Assembly: GCA_003184365.1 (NCBI GenBank)
Contig: NKYR01000029.1
Location: 124,001 to 188,000, forward strand
Source of the DNA: Evernia prunastri
Lineage: Eukaryota; Ascomycota; Lecanoromycetes; Lecanorales; Parmeliaceae
Direction: 5' to 3'
DNA length: 64,000 bases
Shown here piece after piece: positions 24,125 through 36,414 of the stretch. The notes under the pieces were generated by a model. That model was not told the origin of the DNA. It saw nothing but the letters and a program-made list of their open reading frames with translations, and ran no database searches. Position numbers and translations under genes: made by a program. Positions within the stretch are counted from its first letter, which is position 1. Each line of letters starts with the position of its first letter.

Positions 24125-25905
24125 ATGTCACGTTATGGCGACTACGGGGCCGGTGAACGCTGGAATGCGGAGCGTTTCAATCGCGAACGAGGTGGACGTC
24201 AAGTGATCGAGCGTGAACGTTTTGAAGAACGTGAACGCTATGCTCCACCTCGAGCAGCCGGCCGCGACACTGCTGTCGAAGAGTTCCATTCCCCTTCCCC
24301 TCGTGTTGCCCATGGTGAACGTTTCGAGGAAAGAGACCGATTTTTTGAAGAAGAGAGATTCGGCCCACCCGCTCGAAGATCAGGCGGCAGACAGCAACGA
24401 TACTACGAAGAGGAAGACATCGACAGTTTTGAAAGTAGTCCAAGCAGGCTGCCAGAGCCTCTGGGACGAAGAGACTATGAGGCGAAGCGAGCGCCCCCGA
24501 GGCCTGGCATAATCCGCCGACAGAGTAGCCTGGACACTTTTGATCGCAAGCCGTTACCTAGGTACCCCAGGGAGCCACCTGAGATTATAGCCATGCCAGC
24601 TCCTGGTAGACGCAGGAGAAGCCCACCAAGATACGAACGAGACTTTGAAGAAATTAGGATTGCGGAACCAGATTATTACGGTGACGAAGAATTCCGAGGA
24701 TACAAGGAGAGAGAAGTCTCTACGGTCAGAAGAAGGCGAGCTGCTGAACCCGGATTCGAAGAGAGGGAGAGCTTTGAGGTCGAAGAAGAAGCACCCTTTC
24801 CTAGGAAAGGCAAGACAAGGATGCCGGGGAAATTGGTAAACAAGCGAGCTATCATAGAGCTAGGCTATCCATTCGAAGAAGAGGTAAGCACAGGTGTCGT
24901 CAACAGTATAGGTAGAGTTGTTAATCTTCTTTATTCAGGGCGAAATGGTCATTATCCTCAAGGCTTTGGATAAAGATCGGATCGATGAAGTTATTAACGT
25001 AAGCAAAGAGATGAACCGTGGCGCAAGTGAGTCAAACCGCTGCTTATGGTCTCTCATCATTCCCACTGATGCGAAAGCCAGGTCGCACCACATATATGAT
25101 CGAAGCTCCGCCTCCTCCACTAGAGGAAATCGTTGAGCGACGCGAAATTGTGATTCCTGAAATTGTCGTTCCGGCACCGCCATCCGAAGTGCCACGCTCA
25201 GTCCGCGAGTGGGACGTCATGGGTGGCGCTATTCCTGCTGGAACTTCCGAGCATGGTGGCGGTCATTCGGAACATGAAGCGAAGTCGACTCACGGCGGGA
25301 AATCTACTCACGGTGGAAGATCTACTCATGGAGGGAAATCCACGCATGGTGGCAAGTCCCACCACGGGGGTGGTAAATCTACACATGGTGGCCATTCAAC
25401 CAAAGGAGGCCATTCGGTCAAAGGCGGCCATTCGGTCAAAGGCGGTCATTCGACAAAAGGCGGCCATTCAATGAAAGGTGGTCATTCAGAGGCAGGAGGC
25501 GAGTCTGGAAGCGAGTCGAGTAGTAGCAGTAGCAGCAGCAGCCCTTCTGTACCCTCCATCATAATTGAGAAGAGGTCGACTCGCAGCAAATCTCGCCATC
25601 GATCCAAGTCTGTCGGCCACGGCGAGTTGATAGAGGAGATCGGCGAGTCGAATGCCATGCACAACGGTCCTCTGGCCTTGGTCCTTCCTCACCGCGAGAA
25701 AGAACGCAACAATAGCAGAGACGAGCGCAGCATTAAGGCTGAGATACGAGCGCTTGAAGCGGAGAAAAAGAAGCTGAAGATCGAGAGAGAGATTGAGAAG
25801 GAGCACAGGAAGGCGAGCAAATATGATGAAGTCATCATTGAGAGGCGTGAGAAGGACGTCAAGATTGAGAAAGACCGCAAAGGTAACATGAGCTTTGTAC
25901 GGTAA
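24125..25905 (+). CDS. Acidic/arginine-rich fungal protein with His-Gly repeats (DUF8035-like)
   Basis: Exons are 24125-24883, 24939-25026 and 25082-25905 (556 aa). The N-terminal half is rich in Arg, Glu and aromatics (repeated ERERFEER-type motifs). A conserved block of about 50 residues spans the first two introns (RMPGKLVNKRAIIELGYPFE then IILKALDKDRIDEVI). I recall this as a domain of unknown function in Pezizomycotina, possibly DUF8035. It is followed by about a dozen STHGGK/GGHSxKG repeats, a Ser run, an Arg-Ser stretch and a C-terminal Lys/Glu coiled coil. Function unknown; binding RNA or membranes is speculation. The 3' end could alternatively splice at 25880-25914, but the direct stop fits better. 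Confidence 0.75.
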
Positions 25906-26586
25906 TTGGCAGAAGACATTGAGCTGATGAAGCCTAAGCGCCTGACTCGAGAGTGGTGAAGGCCATGTTGGCGACTTTGACATAAGTCAAATCACTCCCG
26001 AAACGTTTAAGTCGACCACTTCATGATGGGTCGCAACAGCAGATATCTCACTGTTCGGTCAAAGGCATGATGAAACGGCCGGAGTGAACTGGTATGCATG
26101 GTAGGATCTCTTCGATGGTTCCCTTTGTGTTGGCGAACGGAGATGAACTTTCATGAGCCTTGAGTCCCATTCGACATTCTCTTGTGGCAGTTGCCAGTAC
26201 TTCTTAGTCTGCCAGCTATCCTACTATCCTACTCGGCCGATTGAGGAGAGCCTGTGGACCTTGTGCTAGCGATGAAATCTGACGACTCTTTAAATCATGT
26301 CATAGCGGTCTGTTGAATAGGAATGAATGCATGGACGAAATTTCGTGATCCCCGTTAGAATAGCAATAGGTACAATGAATTTATTTAATTGCCTCACGAT
26401 CATGTATGCGAGTTTTGGGGCTTAATTTCATCCCCTCGAGGCTCGATCGTAAATCAAGCTGCTAGCGTCACTCCGTAAAGCCGTCGAAATTGAGCACAGC
26501 ATTTCAAGGATCGCCCCAGACCTAGAACATGGTCACGAAGGAACATGGGGAACAAAAACCCATGTGAACACCCACTCTAAGGCATC
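25906..26586. other. Intergenic, nothing recognised
   Basis: About 680 bp between two + strand genes. No coding signal, strong repeat or structured element was seen. Confidence 0.5.
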
Positions 26587-27800
26587 ATGCCAATATGTAT
26601 CGAATGTTGCTATCCCGTCTCTCAGCTCTACCACGTCCTTCATAGCCGAAATCACAAAGTCACTGCTCTGCCTGCATCCAACCCGACTCAGAACAAGACG
26701 ACCTCAAATTTTCTGAGCCCACAGAAGCCCGCTCCCAATGTACCAAAGTTCACGGAAAGCAAGAACAAGACTACTATCACCGGAGGGGGTGGAGACGTCA
26801 GGTTGACGCAATGTCCCCGTTGCAAGCGCTTTGCGGACAAATATGTTGAGCACGACTTTGTCGTGTTGTTCATTGATCTAGTGCTAGTGAAACCACAGGT
26901 AAGCCAGCTTGGACTCAGGAAGAAGCAGGGATCCACAGGACGACCAACCTGCTGACTTTTGTTGCTACGATGGCGGCATTTACTGAGTATGCTTAAAGCT
27001 AACGCTCCGGCAGGTCTACAGACACCTCCTTTTCAATCGCCTCTCTCGTGACGACGATGAACTCGACGTATACTTTCTTTGAACAACATCCTAGGGAAAG
27101 CCACTGACAGCGTATATATCAGCCCTCTATCACCCGTCTCGGTGTCCTTCTCCTACTCTTTGACGTCTACCTAACCTGGTCCCACATCGAATCCTTTCCT
27201 CCATCCGTCACAGCCAATTCGCCGGTCCCAACACTTCCAGTTATCCTTCAATACGCCTTCTACTTCTTCCTCTGTGCCTTCACTACCCTCTCTCAGCACT
27301 TGACCATCCGTTGGCTGGCTATCATTTGGAAGCTTGGTGCAGCGACAACGGATGAGCGTAGTAATGATGGCGGCTCCAACGCCAGTTTCAATGGTAACAC
27401 CGTGGCTCCACTTCCAGCGCGGCCAAAGAAGCCAACCCCAAATTTAATCTCGACTGCCCTGTTTGTCAGCTCCTGTATGTCCTTATTTCCCATCTTGATG
27501 GTTGTTTGGAAGTATGGCGATACGTCAGAAGTCACAAATCCTACGTCGACTACAGAATCACCTTTCAACAGCTTCAGCGTGACATTCCTATTCGGCTTCC
27601 TCTCCACGCAAGGTGGAGGCGTTGACTGGGTGCGACGGGGCGTTGCATGGGCTGTTGCTCTCCAGAACATGGAGGCGTTGAGGATACTACTAGGCTGCGG
27701 GTATTTAACAGCATTGGGTCTGGTAGTTGCCGGTGGAGCAGTAAGGTGGGTTGTCCGAAGCGTAATACTAGGAGCTGTTGGACTTGGAGCCGAAGGGTAA
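26587..27800 (+). CDS. ARV1: ER sterol-homeostasis protein ARV1
   Basis: ARV1 is an ER membrane protein needed for sterol and GPI-intermediate transport. Exons are 26587-26898, 27014-27067 and 27123-27800 (347 aa). The Arv1 homology domain is clear: MPICIEC and CPRCKRFADKYVEHDF with the CxxC pairs, FIDLVLVKPQ, then after splicing VYRHLLFNRLSRDDDELD and TRLGVLLLLFDVYLTW. Several hydrophobic helices follow. Unusually, about 50 low-complexity residues separate the two CxxC pairs, where the family normally has roughly 20. That insert could in principle hide an unspliced segment. It could also be lineage-specific. Confidence 0.9.
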
Positions 27801-28959
27801 GAGATGAGAACGGATGTCCGGCGCAGTTGTCCAAGTAACGTCATCATCAGCAGAACCGCTTAATACCTTCATCATGCATGCACAGCGATCTTCAAGAATG
27901 TATTGCTTGAAATGTCAAGAGGTCCAGCTCTTCCGGGCTTGGAGCCGTCGTACGTCAAACTTGAGAATAATCAAAGAATTATACAAATGAAGAAACGACA
28001 TATCTGACCCAAGAAGGGACCCGCTCTGATCTCTAGGACTCAGTTAGAGAGATAGGAACGGGATTCTTGGGCCGAACAGGGGATATACTGACCACCTCGC
28101 TGTGAGTATGCCGTTGCTGCAAGGCTGGAGAATCTGCATGAACTCATAAGTAGATTGTATGGGATATTGGTATTGACGTGGTGACATTGCCTGCGGTCAG
28201 ATTTGGACCTCGGTTCCTGCTTTAGCACTTGCACTTTCAAGCATCGAGACCCTGGTATCGCTATGTGTGACACCGCAATGTATTAAATAAAATGAGCAGC
28301 AGAGGTGTGTCGTTCAAATGATAAGGGTTCGCCTACAGGTACACCGCCTTATGCTACACTGACGCCCCCATCATACTATCATAAGACATTGACACCCTCA
28401 CTATCTTACCTACATTCCAAAATAGGTCCACCAACCTCTTCAGGGTCGGATTCCATGGGGCAAATCGGTCGTAGAATGAGAATCTCTTCAAGGTGGGAGC
28501 CCCTAATTGAAATCGGTAGCAGGATAAGAAGCTCTCTAAGATGGAAGGAAGTAGTTGAATGGAAGGGTTAGAAAAGGAGGGTTTGAAGAAGGATTTGAAT
28601 ATGACTTACACCCTATCACCTTGTGCGGTGATAAGTCACACTCTACCCCGGATCGTGCCCTCGGGGTGCGCTATCCGGGTGGTCCCGGGGTGGATTATAA
28701 TAAGATGATATGCGGATCTCGGGATAAGACCATTTGAGTTTTTATGGAACTTGTCACAAGTCTCTCATTTGCGGGCAAAGATTTTTTGGCCAGATAGGTA
28801 TACGTGCATCATTCTTAAAATATACGCCGGCTGAAATAGCTGCTGGACAGAGTAGCTATGACGGACACTGCAACCTGTGTGCCCGTAGCAGAGAGAAACT
28901 CAGAATCCATGCATTGGCGAGACTTCCTCCATCTAGACTTCCCCTTTCAAGGGGCCCAT
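27801..28959. other. Convergent intergenic region, no gene seen
   Basis: Tail-to-tail space between ARV1 and the BAR gene. It is GC-skewed near 28640-28700, with short CCGGG/CCCGG-rich self-complementary bits and GATAAG words. No conserved frame was found. Confidence 0.45.
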
Positions 28960-30285
28960 TCAACTGCCATCACGGCTCTTTCTATCGAGAATCCAAAGTT
29001 AGCATTTTCATCTCCAAGTAGCTTTGAATCGCATGAAAAAACCCAAGACTTGATAAAACCCGATCCTATCTTCCTGTTCCAAAGACCCCTAAAATGCGAG
29101 AGTACGACTCCGAAGACCAGCTTACCGATAGCTCGCCTCCTGCTCAACCTGAAGGCCGTCGACGACAGGAGCCAGCTCGCTCAAGATCTCGTAGGCCTTT
29201 TTGTGATATTCCAGCTGTGCAGCTATAAGATCTGCGAGGTTGCGTAGAGGCTCTGGCGTGTCAAGGACCTATCATCCTCTTCGATGTTAGTAAACTTACA
29301 GTTGTTTAGACTTCTTTATGCAAGGAGGCAAAACGCACATTCTTCATCACGCCCACGGCTTCCTCCGTAACACCCACAAACTCGTCCTCTTTCCTCTCTA
29401 CATCAGCTCTATGCTCATCACTCATCGGCAAATCCTCTTCTCCTTTCCCGCCCTTCCCCTTGGCCTTCGTGGCATCAAGGCCCAACCTAGCATTTTCCAC
29501 ATCCCTTCTCGCTCTGGTTGCAAACATCAAATTCGTATTCAGCGTAGTGCTCCAACCTGCCAAGAATCTCTGCTGGATCTGTTGATCTTGCGCTAACCTG
29601 GCTTCCCCCACCTTCTCGCTCGCCAAGGCATATTTCTCCAGAGCGGTAGCCAGTGGGTCTTCCTCACCTGAGGAGGAAGTATTGGTCTGCACGAGTAATT
29701 GGCTGCCGGCGAGGGAGGCGCGAGCGATAGCATGGGGAAAGGTTTTTGGCTGGGGCTTAGCGCTGGGGGGAGCGGTCAAAGCTGCCTGAGCTTCACCTGG
29801 CGATTTGGCATGGGAAAGGAGATTGACTTTATCGGTGATGGTGCGTCCGAGGTCGTTAAAAGATTCTCGGATGTTGGGAGGGTAATCGTAGGCTTCGTTT
29901 GAGTATTGCGAGCTTCGTGATGTCAGTGAGAACTGAAGGATGGGGCTCCAGAGTAGTCCAAAAGCATACGTGACTTGAAGAAGCTTCTGATGTACTTGTT
30001 TGAGGGCATCAATGCGCTTCTCGAGCTCGATGTAGTCCGGTGGGAGTTCGGTCTAGGTACCACATTTCAGCTGCGCTCAGGACGCTCATACCACTCTTGA
30101 AGAGTCTAAGAAGAAAATACCTTGTCGTCAGCAGTGCCTAGCTGCTCTTTGACGTACTGTTGGGTTCGAGCAGCGAAGGGCGAGAACGAAGATCTGCCCA
30201 GTGTTTAGCTAGACAGACAGGACGGCGTGGTCGCCTGGACGACTACCCACGTTATGTTCTTTCCGAAAGCCTGAAATTTGTCCAT
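28960..30285 (-). CDS. GVP36: BAR-domain membrane-curvature protein, GVP36-like
   Basis: Yeast Gvp36 is a Golgi/endosomal BAR protein acting in endocytosis and vacuole biogenesis. Six exons on the minus strand: 30285-30251, 30193-30121, 30052-29970, 29912-29339, 29268-29126, 28981-28960 (309 aa). The spliced protein starts MDKFQAFGKN, runs through ELPPDYIELEKRIDALKQVH and SQYSNEAYDYPPNIRESF, then a helical BAR core, and ends EASYRKSRDGS. All junction phases agree. The last exon is only 22 nt; without it the frame would stop at a TAA inside the donor. The spliced end matches the form I recall for the family. Confidence 0.88.
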
Positions 30286-30729
30286 CTTGGAAGTCCGGAT
30301 ATGCTGCTGAAGGTGAAGAGCATGCAGAGTTTGAGGTATTGGCGGTGTCACGAATCTAGGGTTTATATCTATACGTGATGCCTAATAAATTGCGGAAAGT
30401 TACCTACTCTAGAGCGAATCACGAGGGAAAACGGAGTGCTCCACGGTGGCCGGCGAGTCACTGTCATCTCCAATTTTCTATGAGAGGAGTTTTCTTCATT
30501 CCATCTAACATTGACCTATGTGATTGATTACAAGAAGCGCTTCGACCATGCCGTAAGATCCAGTAATATCCGTCATCGTAGGAAGACAACAGGCGAAGAA
30601 GTTGCTGGCGGAATTGTGAGAAAAACGCCAGTAGAACGGGAATATGAGTACACAAGATGCCGCAAGATATGAGGCTGTCGATGAAGCTATTGAAGGGATT
30701 GAAGGATAGTGGTTTCTCAAAGCTGTACC
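30286..30729. other. SSC1 3' region and GVP36 promoter
   Basis: About 440 bp between two minus-strand genes. No coding signal was recognised. Confidence 0.5.
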
Positions 30730-32951
30730 CTACGGCTTCTTTTCGCCTTCGTTGGCGCCGCCTTGCTGGCCCTCTGGCGGTGTCTCTCCCGCATTCCCTG
30801 GTGGTGGTGTCTGTTGCTCCTCTGTTCGTGCCTTGTGCATCTTGTCAAAAAGATTTAAGCTTGCCACTTGCAGTTCGTCTGTTTTCTCCTTGAGTTCCGC
30901 TGCCGTTGCACTTCCCTCGCCGCTTTGGTTCTTTGCAACAAACTCTCGAAGCGTGGAGATCTTTTCTTTCAATTGATCCGCTTCAGTCTTGTCGAGTTTA
31001 TCAGCGAAATCTTTCAGAGCCTTCTCGGTGTCGTTCAAAACACCGTCAGCGCGGTTTGCTGCCTCGATTGCGGACTTTCGTTCCCTGTCCTGCTCTCCGT
31101 ACTTTTCAGCATCGTTGACCATTCCTTCAATCTCTGAGTCCGATAGACCAGATCCAGATGCAATGGTAATGGATTGGTCTTTGTTGGTAGACTTGTCCTT
31201 GGCGTGAACGTGCACGATCGAGTCGGCGTCAATGTCAAATGTCACTTCGACCTGAGGAATTCCACGATGAGCTGGCGGAATACCGACGAGCTGAAAATTT
31301 CCGAGTAACTTGTTATCGCGAACGAGCTCACGCTCGCCCTGGTACACCTTAATCTCAACAGCGGTCTGGAAATCCGCTGCTGTGGAAAAGATTTGCGACT
31401 TCTTAGTCGGTATGGTGGTATTTCGATTTATAAGACGTGTGAAAACGCCACCAAGAGTCTCGATGCCGAGAGATAATGGCGTGACATCGAGCAGTAAGAC
31501 ATCCATGACCTCGCCGGCCAAAACGGCACCCTGAATAGCAGCACCGATAGCCACAGCCTCATCTGGGTTGACCGATTTTGCAGGATCCCGACCGAAGATG
31601 CTTTTTACTGATTCCGTAACCTTAGGCATGCGAGTCATGCCTCCAACGAGAATAACTTCCTGAATGTCCTTCGCCTGCAAATTTGCATCTTTCAAGGCTT
31701 TTCTCACTGGATCTATCGTCCGGCCAATCAGGGGCTCGACAAGATTTTCGAGCTGGGACCTTGACATCTTCAGGTTAATATGCTTAGGGCCTGATGCATC
31801 TGCAGTAATGTAAGGAAGATTAATATCGGTTTGAAGACTCGAGGAAAGCTCGATCTTGGCCTTCTCGGCAGCCTCACGGATACGCTGTATAGCCATCCGG
31901 TCATTTGACAGGTCGATACCAGACTCTTTCTTGAATTGCTGGACTAGGTGGCGAACGAGGTTGATATCGAAGTCCTCGCCGCCCAAATGTGTGTCACCGT
32001 TGGTTGACTTGACCTCGAAAACGCCCTTTTGGATCTCAAGAATCGAGATATCAAAAGTCCCTCCTCCTAGATCGTAGACCGCAATAACACGATCCTCTTC
32101 TTTCTCAAGCCCATAGGCAAGCGCAGCAGCTGTGGGTTCATTGACAACACGTAAAACATCAAGGCCTGCGATCTGCCCAGCATCTTTGGTAGCTTGACGC
32201 TGTGAGTCATTGAAGTAGGCCGGCACAGTGACGACACCATTCTTGATGTTCTTGTTGAGGTAGGACTCAGCTGTTTCCTTCATCTTCTGAAGAACGAAGC
32301 CACCGATTTGAGAAGGTGAATACTTTTGGCCTCGAGCTTCGACCCAAGCATCTCCGTTCGTGTGCTGGACGATCTTGTAGGGTACCTCTTTGATATCTCG
32401 CTGACATTCGGCATCGGTATATTTACGCCCGATGAGACGCTTGGTGGCGAAGAGAGTGTTCTCCGGGTTCACGACGGCCTGACGTTTGGCGGAAATGCCG
32501 ACGAGCCGCTCGCCGTCTTGCGCAAAGGCAACAACAGAAGGTGTTGTCCTCGTTCCTAGAGCGAACGCTTTAGAGTGGCTGCACAAATGCGCAGAACATG
32601 GCTAGTAGTACTCACCCTCGGCATTTTCTATTATCCTGGGTGTTTTGCCTTCTAGAACAGCGACAGCTGAGTTCGTTGTACCTGTTTTTGGTCTTAGCAA
32701 ACTGCCAAGCGTGGGCTTTAAAGATCTTTGCACGTACCAAGATCAATACCAATCACTTGGCCTTTGACCTTCCCCTCGCCACCTGACGACTGGCATCGAA
32801 TAGATGAAGATGCTATAGGGGAGCGGGAGACAGGGTAACGTGCGAATGCGGAGGTCGTGCGAGGCAGCTAGAGTTCCATTGGTTAGCTTGCGAGCGAAAC
32901 ATGATGTTCTTGGGGCGGCCATACTGATCTGGCGACTCTCGACGAAAGCAT
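30730..32951 (-). CDS. SSC1: Mitochondrial Hsp70
   Basis: The matrix Hsp70 drives protein import with the TIM23 motor and folds imported proteins. Exons (minus): 32951-32925, 32867-32738, 32681-32616, 32555-30730 (682 aa). The presequence (MLSSRVARS plus an Arg/Ser-rich stretch) precedes GIDLGTTNSAV at about 49-59. The ATPase lobes are complete (DLGGGTFDISILE, GGMTRMPKV), as are the substrate-binding domain (LDVTPLSLGIETLGG) and an acidic, Gln/Gly/Pro-rich tail. Three introns cluster in the first 400 bp, as is common in fungal hsp70 genes. A heat-shock-element-like site lies about 130 bp upstream, in the promoter shared with the next gene. Confidence 0.96.
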
Positions 32952-33212
32952 TTTAGACGGCTGATAGCCAGCGATGTTTGAGAAGAAACAATATATGCAG
33001 CCGGAAGTTATCACAAAGAGTGTTGGGAAATTTTTGAGAGGCCGATGAAGTATTTGTAGTAAGTGGGAAAGAAAAAAAGATCCAGAAGATTCATGCCTTT
33101 CATGGCGGAAAAGTAAGTTTGGAACGCCGTAGAGCATTACTAGAGGACGTCATTACTAAAGGACTCTGGTATTCGCTCAGCATAACATATCAAGGCTACT
33201 GGCGATCGCATA
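32952..33212. promoter_or_regulatory. Bidirectional promoter SSC1 / DUF2415 gene
   Basis: Only 261 bp separate the two divergent start codons, so promoter and 5' leaders of both genes must share this space. Confidence 0.65.
33080..33093. promoter_or_regulatory. Candidate heat-shock element
   Basis: AGAAGATTCA (33084-33093) is a perfect head-to-head pair of nGAAn units. A third unit immediately to the left has one mismatch (ATCnnGAAnnTTC). It is about 130 bp from the SSC1 start, a typical Hsf1 site for an Hsp70 gene. It is equally near the divergent gene. Confidence 0.4.
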
Positions 33213-36189
33213 ATGACCATTGACCGCGCAATAATGTAAGATATGGTCTTGCACAAGAGGCGTCGTCCATCGAACTAACCTCAAGGCCATAGTCCTTGTG
33301 AAACTTTGATTTCTTCCCGTGGGCATTTCTACCCTCACAAAATCCCCCAGCAGTAAGAGGTCTTTGTCCCTGCTCTCCGCCCACGTTCTACTGACCGTAT
33401 ACTATATAGACATATCCAACTCAAGAATTTTATAAGCACAAAGAACCAAATACTTTACTACGCCTCTGAATATGATATTTACGCTTTACATGTCTCTACG
33501 CAAAAAAGGAAACTGATCGCGAGCTTACCATGGCAGCCAGTTTGCCTTGACGCCGCCTATGGTTGGATCTGCGTTGGCGGACGAGAAAACGGGCGATGCG
33601 CTTTCATCAGTATCACAGAAGGTGGCGATGGGCCGGCGTCAGCTTTTAGACAGCCTGCCGAAGTTGATGAGCTCTTGCCCCTGGACCTGGATCACGAATA
33701 TCGACGTACCTTCCGCGACCCTAGTATATTTTTGCAATGGGCTCGACCTTTCCAAGGAACTTCGTATCAGTTACAGACCCATGAAATTGGGACCGATATT
33801 GTCAACTCAATAACAATCCATCTGTTACGAAGTGAGAAAAAGAGCCTAGAGGATGAGGTCGTGGCTGTATTGGCGTAAGCTGTGCTGACTTCGCTCTTTG
33901 GAAATGATGGTTGATGTCTGGCTTCCAGAAACAATGATCAAAGCGTCCGAATATTCTCGCTGACACAGTCCCGCCTACTTGAAACGCTCGAGTTTCCAAT
34001 TGCCATGAACCATGCTTCGATATCACCGGACGGGAAGCTTCTCCTTGCGGTTGGAGATAGACATACAGCGTTCTTTTGCCAAAGGGTGCGGTTGCCTAGC
34101 GCTTCAGGTGATGGCATAACATCTTACGCAACATACGAATGGCATGAAATTGCGAGGCTCAAGTTGAGCCTTGTAGAATCGAAGGACGCCTGCTTCTCTA
34201 CCGCCTTCTCACCATCCGGCCGTACGTACATTTTTTCAATTGCGTACCCAAACTTAGCCGAAAGAGATGTTACAGATGCCATCTCCATTTACTTTGAACT
34301 GTCTCGAAATTCGGACGTGTTGTTGAAGAAGCTGTGCTGACCTTAAAACCTCCCATAGATATTTGCGCCGTCGCTTCCCAGAATGGAATTATTACCATTT
34401 TCGATACCGCCTTGATCCACGATGACGTGGATCTTGAGGAAGCGGTAATCGATATTTTGAAGTCCTCTCGACCCTCTCTATTTCCTGTCCACGCAGGTGC
34501 TGTCCGATCAGTAAGTCGCCTTTCCTAGTATATTATCTCAGTTAAGATCATGGTTTGGTGGCTGGAGACCTTTCTCGGCTCCTGAGACGTGTTTGTTGAC
34601 CCCAGAACTATCTTTGAAGAGAGTTACTGACTCTGAAACATTTCAGATGTGTTTCTCCCCAGGCCCGTGGGATCTCCTAGCGTGGTAAGCTGCCTTTTCC
34701 TAGCAAAATTCTGATTCGCAATGCATTTAGATTTGCAAGAGTCGTCCGAGGCTTAAAACACTCTAGGGATCTGTTGCACAACTATGATCTGATTATACAA
34801 GGGATATGCTGACTTTAAAATCATCTAGGGTAAGCATAAGACCGAAGGATTTTTTTTCGGGCTTGCCCCGCATTTCAATCGCAAGACGGAGGGTCGAAAA
34901 CCGATCTAGCACTCTTATCTCTTCTCAATTTCGATTCATGACTCAGATTCTGCCTTGATAGTGAACGCTAACATTGTAGAAAACCACAGTCTGAAGATCA
35001 AGGCCATGTATGCGTTGTAGACCTGCGCAACGCATTCCAGTCGAGGCAAACAATCGAGCTACATACTGATTCCCCGGGTCTTACGAGAGTGGAAGTAGAA
35101 GAGTACGACACTACACCAGAGCAGCAGCAGCTAGAGATCGAACGCACATTTGTGGAAAGGCACAGGGAGGCCTTGGAAGCACAGAATCAGCTCGCTGCCG
35201 TAATCCGTACGGCGAACAATGTGGAGCTCGCCGCCGAGCGAAGAAGAATTGAACGTGATGCAGCAGCGACACAAGCATCGCGGGAGCGGCAACTTATCAA
35301 CTCCATTGGCGTGCAAGGCGCAGAAGGACGTCACTCCGTTTCTTCTGACAACGTTCCAACCGCTCCTCTAAGCGTAAACTACTTGAACCACAGCCCATTA
35401 TCTACCGGACCCGTCGAATCTCGTGAATCGGGTGGCCTAACCTCTCCTTTGAACCCGCAGCATCGTTCGACAGCGAGCATCCATGATTTCATGCGCCAAC
35501 GAGATCGGTCTCGTCTAAACGAGCGCTCATATCAGCCCCGCCGTCGCAGCTCCGTCATGTCCAATTCGAACTCGAATGCAGATACCTCATCATCTCCTTC
35601 CTCGAGCCTTGCACCTGGTACTGCCACTCCAATCCTTTCTGTTTCCCCTTCTCGCCTATCTACCAGCACAAGCAACACAGTTACTACGGATACCCCCCTC
35701 AATTCCGCCGATCCCTGGCAAACCATCGCTGATGCGATGTCGACTGCCAACATACCGCCAGATACACTGCGTAGCCTGCAATCGAGAAATCTGGAGCGCC
35801 GTATGCAAGCTGCCCTAGACCGTTCCAGAGAGCAAAATATGGCTCAACATGCAGATGCATTGGAGGCTCGTGGCAACCGTGTCAGAGAGAATGCGCGATC
35901 GTTGAGGCAGATGAGAGCAGCCCATGGGAGAGCTGATGCCGTGTATGATGAGATTGATCGGGAGCTGCTATCGAGAAGGTATCAGAGAAGCTCCAGGCTG
36001 CAAGAGGGCCTAGTCACTATGGGAATTGGGTGGAGTGAAGACGGCCGAAATTTGTAAGATGCGCCTATTTCTTGCTTGGAGACTGTGCTGACTTTAATAT
36101 TCAGATTCGTTGCGACCGAGGAGGGAATCTTGGAGTACACCGTGAACATCGAAGGGAGAAAAACCTTCCCAGGTGCGTCATTCTTGTGA
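33213..36189 (+). CDS. DUF2415-type WD-repeat-like protein
   Basis: Nine exons: 33213-33235, 33293-33352, 33410-33874, 33929-34221, 34359-34510, 34647-34684, 34829 (1 nt), 34990-36053, 36105-36189 (726 aa). The spliced protein shows beta-propeller-like blocks: NDQSVRIFSLTQSRLLETL, FPIAMNHASISPDGKLLLAV, SPSGHICAVASQNGIITIFD, HAGAVRS-MCFSPGPWDLLAW-SEDQGHVCVVDLRNAFQ. A low-complexity Ser/Arg tail follows, then a final strand (ATEEGILEYTVNIEGRKTFP). I recall this layout as fungal DUF2415 proteins of unknown function. Keeping W-S-E-D in frame requires a one-nucleotide exon (or nested introns). The last few residues are uncertain because GTGCGT after TTCCCAG may be another donor. Confidence 0.74.
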
Positions 36190-36414
36190 TTCTAAAAGTA
36201 CGACTTGAGCCGCGGTGTCGATCGTCTATGCGCATGGATTTTAGCAACAGCCTCATTTGGCCATCCGAAGTGTGCATTTGTAGCATGCAGTTGGAAGCAA
36301 TAGATCAGTAATTATACCTATGTACAAGAAGTCCGCTAGAATTTTACCAGAAAACCATATATTGAAGGCATTACTTGTGGTGTAGTAAAACCATCGGCCC
36401 TCAAAAGCAGGGAT

